64,000 nt of DNA. It comes from Straminergon stramineum (Eukaryota; Streptophyta; Bryopsida; Hypnales; Calliergonaceae). Positions 51,172 to 61,172 of the stretch are shown in pieces. The notes beneath the pieces were generated by a model that saw only the letters and a program-made list of their open reading frames with translations, did no database searches and was not told the DNA's origin. A program made the position numbers and the translations under genes. The stretch covers positions 25,420,001-25,484,000 of the forward strand of contig OY987267.1 of assembly GCA_963920665.1 (NCBI GenBank). Reading direction: 5' to 3'. Numbering within the stretch: position 1 is the first letter of the stretch; the number at the start of each line of letters is the position of its first letter.

Positions 51172-52308
51172 TTAACCCTTTGATGTGCCAACATCCATAT
51201 AATGGAAGATGAACAAATTGTAAGCCTTCTCTTGACTACATCCCATACAATTTTTCATCCATTCAAATTTTTCTTTGTTCTTGTGTTAGTTGACTGCCAC
51301 TTGTAGGAATTGACTACCATTTGTATGGTATGGATTTTCAAGATAAGATATTGTGATTTTTTTTAAATGAAAAAATTGGTTTATGTCAAGTTTCATTCTT
51401 AGTTTAACCCCTAAACGTCCAACCATCTAGAAAGTGAACGATGTACATAATCAAACACAATTTTCTCATCCGTCATTGACTTTTTGAAGTGTGGATTTTT
51501 AATATATATTTTATGGGAAGTTAGCTTCATACATGTGTAATCCGATTAGAAAGGGGATGATTTGTGAAATTTTTATGCCTCATTTCATGTAGTGATTCAT
51601 CCAAAATTTCGAAGATTTTAGTAAAAAAATGCTCTTATAAAAGTCAACTCATAAAATTAAACAACCAAAAATCCCAAAAAATTACAACACTTAGAGTGTT
51701 ACATTTCAAGCCATCACAACAAATTTCATATACAAATTGTTAATATCTTATTCGTAATCAAATTACAAAATAATTTTGAATTTCAAGTTTCAAATTTTAT
51801 ACAAAAATATTGGTGACAACAATTATAGATCTAACCGTATGGATAGAATCTAAAATTCATAATGTACAACTTTTATTCATACAATAAGTTCAAAATATCC
51901 CTCTTAGTTACATTTTATAAGACATCTTTGAAATTCTCCAAATCTAGAAAAGGGTGAGGGCATTTAGGGGTTAAAAAGTGAAACCATAACAATGATTTTC
52001 CAAAATAAATAAAATAAAATAATAAAAATTATACCATCTCATAGTGCACATTATTCCAAATTCATTATAAATATTTTTAATAAAAAATTGTTAATTTGGG
52101 ACTTTCAAATTTCAATTGAATTTCAAAAGACAACCTTGCAAAATTAATTAAAAACTATGAATAATTTTTGGATAAATCCAACTATATAGATGTCATCTAC
52201 AATTTGAGATTGACAACTTTTCATTATAAATCTACATTTTTGTGATTCATCAAACATTTTAGAATACATCTTTGAAATAGGTGGTGGATCTGGACGTTAA
52301 GGAGTTAA
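51172..52308 (+). mobile_element. TTAA family A copy carrying a second A element inside
   Basis: The outer ends are TTAACCCTTTGATGTGCC and GGACGTTAAGGAGTTAA. Removing the inner element (51404-51974) with one TTAA leaves about 566 bp, the normal family A length, with its internal blocks in order. Confidence 0.82.
51404..51974 (+). mobile_element. Nested TTAA family A copy
   Basis: 571 bp, TTAACCCCTAAACGTCC to GAGGGCATTTAGGGGTTAA, inserted in another A element. Intact TTAA at both ends is the expected target duplication. Confidence 0.88.
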
Positions 52309-53173
52309 GACTTTGAAGAGCTATAAACTATTCATTTGATCATCTTTTTGTGTAATATTTGAACCGTAATGGGGGTTGGTGAATCAGCCTTGATAGATAT
52401 CCAATTTATAGATATCCAAAATACAAATTTTTCCACGAATTGTACAAATATACAAATATACCTACAAATGTCCAATATGAAAGAGTTAGTTTGAGAAAAC
52501 AGGATGTAAAAAGTATCTTGAACCATAACTCAATTAAGACCTAAAAAATGTACACTTGACCTACTAAGCAACGAAATGCTCCCCAAATTGAATTGTGTCC
52601 AGATGAAAATTCACAACAACCAAGCTATTGTCATTGAGTATGAGGTGACATCAAGCTTAGCAAAATACAATCAAACAATCATGAGAACAATTTTCAATTC
52701 TGTGGATTGTTTACCTCTTCTTGATTTGCACCTTTGACAACTGGTAATATCCACTAATCCCATGTTTGTAGGCATGATCTTTTGAGAATCACAATCCTAT
52801 GCAAATAGTTTCTTCTACTTCAGATGGTCACATAGAGAGATTTTGCTATACTTTGCACCACGGAGTCAAAGACCCTCTAACATCATATTCATTAAAATGG
52901 GAGTTTTCCAGGGAAATGAGAGTTTTTATAAGCACTACAACCATAAGTTAAAGAGAATTTTTACCCTAGAAATACAAAATAAGCAATGTAATGACAAATA
53001 TTGTACATATGCAGTTGCAATACATCCAAATACCATGCATAGAAATATTCAAATTCAATGCAAAATGTTTAAAGTACACTTCAATTTATAGAAAGTAATC
53101 ATTGAATGATGTATACATATTGAAATTTTGAATGTATACTAGTACTCGAGAGTCTATGGGAGCACTTGAAGCA
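52309..53173. other. No gene seen
   Basis: AT-rich. The open frame at 52843-53091 is not supported. Confidence 0.5.
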
Positions 53174-53668
53174 ATGAATTCTTGCAATCATGGTGGCAAA
53201 GTAAATGTTGTTTGGAGATTGCATTGAAAACATTACCACCATTGCAAGTGGATTGCTTGGGAAGAGGAGAGCACAATATACAAAGGATGAAAATGATAGA
53301 AAGCTTAAGTACCGCATAAGTCATGAACACACACAAATTCATGGAAGGAATTAAATATGAAATGTTTAGAAACAAAGTTTGGAATCCCCCTTGAAAGGAA
53401 CTCTCACATACCACATTGTGAGAAGTGTAGTGTATGAGTGTCCTTCTCAAGGAGGATTCGAGATTTTTTTTCTAAACATTTCATATTTAATTCCTTCTAT
53501 GCATTCATGTGTGTTCATGACTTGAATGATACCTATTACTTTCCACCAATTTCATCCTTCTCAAATCTTGATGCCTTTTTTCCCAGATCCTACTTACAAA
53601 GGTGTGGATGATTCCAGCACAATGTCTAAACAACATTAACTTTGCCACCATGATTGCAAGAATTCAAG
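53174..53668. repeat. Long inverted repeat (hairpin), arms about 230 nt
   Basis: The left arm (about 53174-53406) and right arm (about 53434-53668) are inverse copies separated by a loop of about 28 nt. The strongest parts are GAATTCTTGCAATCATGGTG near the base and GGAATTAAATATGAAATGTT near the loop, with a more diverged middle. As RNA it would fold into one long stem. It could be a foldback transposon or a young small-RNA locus. It ends about 130 bp from the decayed FCP1-like gene. Confidence 0.85.
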
Positions 53669-53798
53669 GTTCCACCAAGTAACCACCATTTTTAATAGCC
53701 AGAATTATGTGAGTGAAACTATCCTACTATCCTAAATGGAAGTACTACGAATGCGACCTACTCTTCAACTTTTGTATTGCCTTCAATATCTCTGGCCT

Positions 53799-56084
53799 TC
53801 AACTGTATCCGCTACTACACGCACAATTTTGCCCGACAATGTCCCGCACTTGCTTCTTCAAGGACCTCCACTCCCAAGCGTCCCATGGACAGCAACTCAA
53901 ATGAGGTCGAGCTTGCTCTTCATGGGTTTTGCATTGGCACCTTGCAACCCCCAATGAATGATGTCGAGGTAGAGGGGGTTGAACAACCAAAGATGTTGTG
54001 GCTGGTGCGTCATCATTGGAATTCAAAGGCTGAGTCTTCCACAATCCGTTGGGGTTGATAATGATGCCCATTGCGAGAACATCAATTTCCTGCAGAAATA
54101 AATTAGATTTGAGATTCACCTTCTAAAACATGAGAAAGAAAAATCATAAAAAATATCACAATCGTAAATGTAAGAATGAAACCCCATATTTACCTCAAGG
54201 GTAGCCCCCCCTTTGATTTCCTTGTCATATAGTTTTCTTTGTGTTACAGCAGTCAACCCTGAGCGATCCCTAGGGGAGGTCGATTGTGGACGACTCTTGA
54301 GTGGAGAAGGGGAGCTCACAGGGTGAGTGTACTTCAGTCCATTCGAAGGATTGTCAACAACCCCATCATTGACCGGCATAATCGAGAAATCCATTATCGA
54401 TTGTGCAGTGGTTGCGGAATACATGATGTGCCCCAATCTGCCTTGCGAGATGGTGAATTGTCCATAGTTAGAGAAGGAATCAGAAGAGGCAGCACACTTG
54501 TTGTGACACTCTATTTCAGTGATTGAAGTAGTACGCAAAGCCTAGAGACAAACATAGAATGGTAGTTAAAACAACACTTCAATGTGTTCAACAATTACAC
54601 ATATGCAATGATTCAAGGTAGCTATATATCTTCCATTCTCTCCACAACATGTAAAATATGATGAACATTAAAAATAACTTGCAATTCAGCACAAGTAGTA
54701 CCTAAAATTTCCAATCAATTCAAACTAGACACGTGAGTGAAAAGTAAAGAGACCTCTTCCACCCTCTAATTTCCGTTCCACGGCTTTAGAAAATCCTCAG
54801 AAGACATTATGCGATTTGGACTTTTCTCTCTCCAGTCCATGATAATGCTATTGGACTCGTCAATTGCTAAGTCTAGCTCTATGAACTCAGTTAAGTCCGG
54901 TTCATTGAGAAGGTGAAAGCGCCCCATTGCATCATCTCTCCGGAACAAGTACAATTCTGTAGGCCTTGCTTCGTGAAGGCACCAAATATAAGGTAGAAGG
55001 TGATCGATAAGAATCCCATCCATGGCACCATATCCTTGGTATGACCACGTATCAAAGAGAATCACATTTTTTGGATTATTCGTGACTTGCTCTACGGGAT
55101 TGTCATCAACTATGATGGTATTCTCTCTAGAGAAAATGGAATCCTCCATGTCGAACAATCTTCCCAATGGTTTGAGGAACAAGTCCTTATCTATTCCCTT
55201 CACCTTGTAGTTCACTATCCTTCCACCCTTGCTTCTGCGCTCTAAAACAACACACTGCTCTTGTCCAAAGACATGCCGCGGGTAGTCTATGCCTCTGAAG
55301 AGGGCATTGCACACTTTGACGACCGTGGCCCTTTTCATGGAGCTCTAGACTGAGATGTTCACAATCGCGGATAACTCACGGAGAAACATGAGACAATGGG
55401 GCCGCATCCTCACGAATTTCACAGGAAAAGTGAGGCATTCTAAGTCTGGATCGAAATCATCAATATTGGTGAACTTCCTTTCCCTTGCGTGATATCTCTT
55501 ATCCTCACATATGCAAAGTAAACCATTCAGATCCAAGATGACATTGAGCCACTTCTCCGTGACCCTGGACAAGAATGGGTGGAAGACTTGGTCCTTTGCC
55601 TCACCAACTGAAACACATGCCTAACCGCTACCCTGTTAAGGATTTTATAGCCAAAATGTGGAGACCGTTAAACCCATGCATTGCTCGTCATTAAGAACAC
55701 TAAAACGGAACAAGAAGAATGAATCACACAATTGTAAAAGCCAAGGGCTCAAAAAGAGACACAATGAACTACAAAATGCTAAAATGAATTACTCACCACA
55801 TCAGCCGATTGATCAAGTGGAGAAGAAACTATTGCATCGACCAACTCTTTTGAAAGCGGGATATCCAACTTGAGAAGTGCCTGGTTAGAAAGACCCTCGA
55901 TAGCTTTAAACATGTTGACATCCTCTTCTTCCTCCTCAGGCATTACGGAATGCATTGTGTCTATGTCTAAGAAGGCATCGCTACATGGAGAAAGTGACTC
56001 CGTGCAGACAGGTTCAGGACTAGATGCGGGCGCAGATTCGACAACAAAAAACGAAACATGGGGCAGAATTACATCGATAGTCAT
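53799..56084 (-). pseudogene. Decayed gene with FCP1/NIF-type phosphatase domain
   Basis: Exons: about 55798-56084 (acidic leader with an EEEEED run), 54766-55594 (FCP1 domain), 54193-54538, and 53799-54095. Borders include GATGTG|gtgagt and ATTTCTGCAG. The FCP1/NIF (HAD superfamily) domain shows the motif VILDLNGLL, the block VRMRPHCLMFLRELS, then SSMKR and VVDDNPVEQV. The first motif Asp is kept; Asn replaces the second, which is common in plant DLNG-type members, so catalysis is doubtful. An in-frame TAG at 55345-55347 falls exactly where this family has Trp (V-Trp-S-S). A second stop follows NGN near 54766. Downstream exons are Ser/Thr/Pro-rich and unrecognised. Lies just downstream of the methyltransferase-like gene on the same strand. 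Probably non-functional as a full-length protein. Confidence 0.7.
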
Positions 56085-56260
56085 GAAGCCTGCGGTTGTG
56101 AAAATTGTTCACAACAATTATGGTGTAAGAAAACAATTTTATTACAATATCTGAGAATGAGAAATAATGTCACAGATACATACATTTGGATGTCTTTGTC
56201 CACCTACCTACACCTTCCTGTGCAACACATTCAACGCATGAACAGAAAACTTGAAGGCAG

Positions 56261-56283
56261 GTTCAACTTGATTCGAGTTGAAC
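56261..56283. repeat. Palindromic site, internal copy
   Basis: GTTCAACTTGA then TTCGAGTTGAAC, a near-perfect inverted repeat. It lies in the non-coding gap between the methyltransferase-like and FCP1-like genes. Confidence 0.8.
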
Positions 56284-57275
56284 GAGAGGATGGAAGGTCA
56301 TTGGGAAGAATCTGGTTGGTCCTCAGCTACAGGATTGAGGGATTGCTCATCCGCCACGGCAATCTCCTCCTCCTCCACTTGCACATAATCATTTACATCT
56401 TGTCGAGTTGAGTCCGGTGTCTGTGCAACAAGCGTTTGGTCGGATGTCATGGCCATCGTAGACGGATTTGCGGACCCCTATTGCGCCTGCCTCACACTGT
56501 CAGTTGAGGCATGAGGCTGATTGCCAATATAAAGCTGCTGTGATTGACTAGGGGAGGGCACGATCATCTGCATCGGCGTCGGATTCGCGGCATGCATGCT
56601 CATATAAACGTCTCGAGCAACGACCGCACATACTTGAGGCATCATCTCGTTCATCATGTCCCTCATCATGGTCATGTCCTCCTTCCTTGCCTTTTTGTTC
56701 TCCACTCTGTCCTCCAACAACATCCGCAAGAGCATCTCTGTTGTCGTCTTCTCCTTTGGTGTCTCTTCTTTGGTCCCCTTGCGAGGATCACGCTTGGACG
56801 AGCTCGAAGTGAGGTTGGGATGCTCCTCTGGTGATGCCGATGAGCCACCTATCCCGTTGACCTTAGTTGGGTCCGTCAAATCAATCGGATCCCCGTCTGT
56901 GCTCGAAAACAGCCACGTCACAGGATCCACCCATGTTAGAGTATGCTCTTTGCCATCATCAGAGAGATGGATTGGAGTCTAAAGGTCATCCTCGTCGTCC
57001 GAGACTTCTTCTACCTGAGCTGAAGATGTTGCCTTACCCTTCCTCGAGCTTGATGCACCCCTCACTGACGTGGAGGCCTCTTTGGTTCCCTTCTGCAGGT
57101 GTGTACCTTCATCCACGAAGTAAACGGAATCAAGAAAATTGTCCTTGTCCAGGTTCTCCAACATCACGGCGAGATTCTAGAATCTGTCGTGATAACTCTT
57201 GTCGGCAATGGCGAAGTGATCCAATCCACTCATCTGTATCACAAAATATGGATGTCAAACAGAAGAAATCGACCA

Positions 57276-57299
57276 GTTCAAGTCGAATCGACTTAAAAC
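57276..57299. repeat. Palindromic site, intronic copy
   Basis: GTTCAAGTCGA then ATCGACTTAAAAC, inside the intron 57234-57411. Confidence 0.8.
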
Positions 57300-57375
57300 C
57301 AATTAGGACTAGTAGAAGTTTATAATCATCAACGTCCAGAAAGGACCACCATCACACCTATCTTCACGGAATAGA

Positions 57376-57400
57376 ATTTCAACTCGAATCAACTTGAAAT
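57376..57400. repeat. Palindromic site, intronic copy beside the splice donor
   Basis: ATTTCAACTCGA then ATCAACTTGAAAT. On the minus strand it starts about 11 nt after the GT donor at 57411. Confidence 0.8.
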
Positions 57401-58848
57401 GCAATGCTTACCCAAGCAACACAAACGAATTTTCCACCTACGAAAACTGAGAGGACGTCTATTCTTGTGTTACAGAAGAGGTCCAGAACATGCAAATAGA
57501 ACTCCATGTGGAGTTTGGTATCATAGATCTTGTACTCCAGCTCGTTGTACAGACCCGGCTTTTGCCACTTGGTGATCTTTGGGACGTCGAACCTCCTTGG
57601 AATTGATTTCGGCTTAATCCTTGCACTTTTCTTCACCAAGAAGATTAAGTGGACAGGTGCCTTCACATCAGTGGCACTTACGGCCAAGTTTTCCAAGTGT
57701 CCGACAGGCGCCGGGAGGTACTCTGAGAAATGCTCTGCGTACGATGCACCAAATTCCCCAATCCTAATATGTGCCTTGAGGTCATCATCTATCTACTAGT
57801 CACCGCAAATCTACAGCCACACCTTTGGGTTGGTCATGCAAGGATCATCTAGCTTCATGAGTAGATCCATGAACGCAAAGAAGTAGGGAGAGTCTCAAGG
57901 AGCTGTCTCCTTGTTGATGACTCCTGGAATGTTCCGGAAGTCGATTAGCGTAAGCTTGAGGGAGTCACCCATGGCGTTGTTCCATACGTCATTGCCCCAA
58001 GACGATAGTATGTCGTCCTTCGTGTCATACAGTCTCAAGTATGATCTAGCATCTGGCTTCTTATACTTCCCCTTGCTTTTCAGGAAAACCTTAAAGAACT
58101 CGGCAACGTATGGTGAAATCTCCCGGCAGCTTTTGTTCTTGTTCACTGGTCTCTTCACCTCCAAAAAGAACTCTTCTCTAGGAGCAGTCAGAAGGAGTTG
58201 TTTGGTGGCCTTCATAACGTCATAGTTTTTCTTGAATGCCTTCCACTGCTCCTTTTTGTAATCCCCGTCACTATTGAAGAATCTTAGGCTCGGCTTCTCG
58301 AAATACAAGTACTTCCTGATAGCATGCTTTCGTTTATTTCGCTTGAGCCATTCCTTCACGTTGTAGCAATCCACAATGACTCTCGAGACCTTCTTGATGG
58401 TCACTTTCGGGTGAGGATGCTCCCTTCATGGCATTCTATTTAGCAAATGCAACACCAGCTTCTTGAGATCAGACTCGAGCGTGTTGCCTAACCATTTGAA
58501 GAACTCCCGGCTTATTACCCCGTCTTTCTCTGCATTCCAATTCTTCGTATCCTTGTATGGCAATAAGGATCCCGGATCAATCAATAATCCCTGCGATTAG
58601 CTGGATATGTCCTCTTTCCACAGACCATGCACTTCATCTGATGCGGTGATGATCTTGATTTCATTGTGGATGGAAATATCCGCCACTTTCTTCTTGTTCA
58701 ATGCGAGATGGGACTTCTTGACATTGATCATTGCGAATCGAAGTTTCATGGCGTCATGAAACTCCTGTACCAACACAGGAACATGGGAGAAGTCAGCCAC
58801 AACCAATCAATGATACAATGTACTAGTGTTAGTGACTCTGAATGACTA

Positions 58849-58878
58849 GGATTCAAATAAAGTCAATACGAGTTGAAT
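58849..58878. repeat. Palindromic site, weak intronic copy
   Basis: GATTCAAATAAAG then TCAATACGAGTTGAAT. It falls in a probable 60-bp intron between GTGGATAG and TCATTCAG on the minus strand. Confidence 0.55.
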
Positions 58879-60360
58879 AGAGGGGCATACTATCCACTTC
58901 TTGGCCATGACCAAGTCTCGAGGTGTCCGACTTCAGACGGCCATAGTTTTCCCCAACTTCGTCGGCTCTTTTGGGGGAGGCGGACAGTCGAGATTGATCT
59001 AGACGTTTTTTGTGCTGAGTATGTTTGTCGCCCACATTGGCATATAGTTCTGGAAATGGTTCACCCTGTTATAATATGCTGAAATTTTTCAAATGATTCT
59101 CTCATCTTTATTCTAGACAATAAAACAGTCCCACTCCTTGAACTTCTCAAATTTCTACTCAGCCTTCGGAATGGCCTTCATTCTCTTCGATGCCTCAACG
59201 CTATGCTAACCATTCACCATATAAAATTTTCTGGACTTCACGTCTTTGTAGTCCGAGGGCCTGGATGAGAGATTCTGAGGCATTGCGTAGAGAGTCATCT
59301 TCTTGTCTGGATTGGGCATCTCCAAGAAGAACTTTAGCGACCATATAATCCCCTTCTCTTCTAGTCCTCGAATGTTCAAATTCTCGGGAGGAGTCTCCAG
59401 TTGTTCAATCGGAATAGTAAATTTCTTATCTATCCCGAAGACATAAGAGTCCATGCACGATGTCCAGTATTCTTCATAAATTTTCTTGGACTCGTCATAA
59501 TTGAGCTCTTCTTGGCTTCCTTGTATGTCCTTCGGAAGCATAGTGAATGCGGATGCCATGCTGTCCTCCTCTAGAACCTTGGCAACCGCATTTGCAGCAG
59601 CCTTTCCCCAAGTCTTCATGCCCACATTGGCGTTGGCGGAGGGTGTACCCCTAGCATCTCTCTGGGTGGTTTTCTTCTTCGTCTTACTACGCCCGGTCTC
59701 TGTCGTCTCAACGACGAGAGAACTGTGGCTCCCTCCCGCTATGCTGTAGAACTTCGTTATTGAGAGAGGCTTCATATTTTTCGCTCTCTCCACATTCTTC
59801 AGCTTCAGTTGCTCAAACGCTTTGAAAACCGTGTTGAGTTGTGATGCTAGTGTCTTTGGCGGTAAGGGCCCTCTATTTTTGGAAACCCACCTCTTCTCCT
59901 CAATGTGATTCACAATATTTCTTTGAAGCTCATTGAAGTCTGAGTCCTCAAGGCTTCGACATGTAGCGGATATCAAGAAGATGGAGACCTTCCGAGGTAC
60001 AACATAAGAGAAGACATATTCCTCAGCTTGGTCAGGGTTAATCATCTTGCACGATAGAATCAACATATTATCAAGACTAGTGCTAACTTCTGTCACAGTT
60101 TCATATAATAAAACCGGAAGCGTCATGGGACAGTTCTTGTACTTTGTTGTGAAGCTCAAATGACCAGACGCTGGCGTGAGGATGATACTCCAACACTCGA
60201 CGTGCTCTAGCTCATTCCACGTCCAACAGTCGCCGAGGATGAGTTCGTCTCCATAGTCCTTGAGGTTCTCATTGCCTTCTATTATGAATCTTTGGAAGTG
60301 TGTCTTCAGTTTTTCAGTTTGGTCTTCCATTTCTGCACATTGATTAACTCTCTGTTTAGA

Positions 60361-61172
60361 GTTTAACTTGATACGAGTTGAATTTGATAGCACTCAAACA
60401 TGTATTTATTATATTCTTCTTATTTTTTCTTATGTTGTTTGTCTTTGTTTTTAGATTTAGATTTAGTTGAGCTGTTAATTTTGTTCTCTAAGTTTTTCTA
60501 TTTTTGATTCAAGTCGGATTGACTTGAATATTCAGATGGGTGATGGTTTTCAATTGTTTAAGTCGATTTCCTGTCGCAACATTTTACTATGAATTGGATT
60601 TTATAATGGATTATTTGTTTTTTGGGGGATGTTGGACGATCTAGAGGGCATATCTGTTTTTAAGATACAAAATATCGTTCAATTCAAGTCGATATGAGTT
60701 GAATTTGTTTGTGTTACTACTAATTTTTTGTAAGATATGCGTGTATTTGGTTGAGGATACTTGAGAATCAGATGATTGTTCTAGTCGAATCGAGTTGAAT
60801 TTGTAATTTATTATTGCTCCTATGTACTTTCGTCATGTGATAGACCTCGGAATTCAAGACGATGCAACTTGAATTGGTTTGTGTTACTTCGATGTCTGTG
60901 GTGCATTGGTTTTGCTGAGGGTACTTAAGAATTAGAGTATTATTTAAGTCGAATCGAGTTGAATCTGTAATGCATTGTTACTGCTATATACTTGCTTCGT
61001 ACAATAGAGCTAGAAATTCAAGTCGATGCCACTTGAATTTCTCGGGATTCCTTCTAGAGTTTTACAGTACTAGGGTGGCTTCAAGTTGAACTAATGTTGA
61101 CTTGAATCTACATCGACTTGAATTTCTCTGGACTTGTAAGCCCACAGAAATTCAACTTGATGCCATTCAAAG
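60361..61172. repeat. Array of nine or ten near-palindromic sites upstream of the methyltransferase-like gene
   Basis: The approximate consensus is TTCAASTYGA, 1-5 nt, then TCRASTTGAA. Copies begin near 60361, 60507, 60681, 60781, 60851, 60943, 61014, 61079, 61105 (half site) and 61148, with mostly 65-175 nt between them. Left and right halves vary independently (AAGTCGA or AACTTGA) yet remain complementary. The sequence between sites is not conserved, so this is not a simple tandem satellite. Confidence 0.85.

Larger units (their letters stand above)
56230..60330 (-). pseudogene. Decayed gene resembling a beta-type amino-DNA methyltransferase
   Basis: Starts at MEDQTEKLKTHFQRF (60330); the open frame upstream of it is non-coding. 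The first exon runs open for 374 codons to a TAG at 59206. The middle part is broken by stops at 58807, 58597, 58426, 57895, 57811, 57796 and 57793 but stays colinear and protein-like. Around 57.9 kb LTLIDF..IPGVINKETAP then D resembles a D-P-P-Y-type motif IV. Around 57.4-57.5 kb MEFYLHVLDLF followed by SVFVGGKFVCVAW resembles motif I. Order IV before I is that of beta-class N4/N6 enzymes. An intron (57234-57411) leads to a charged Lys/Glu-rich tail (57233-56300) with stops at 57177, 56979 and 56478. Type by motif only; overall family not recognised. Likely dead. Confidence 0.6.

Noticed and set aside
53799..60330. Stop-codon reassignment or RNA editing that restores the stops
   Set aside because: Normal Trp, Gln and Arg codons are present in the same frames, GSH1 and the ZNF830-like gene use standard stops, and stop-removing editing is an organelle process.
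60361..61172. CRISPR-like array
   Set aside because: Spacing is irregular (about 65-175 nt), units diverge, and the host is a plant nucleus.
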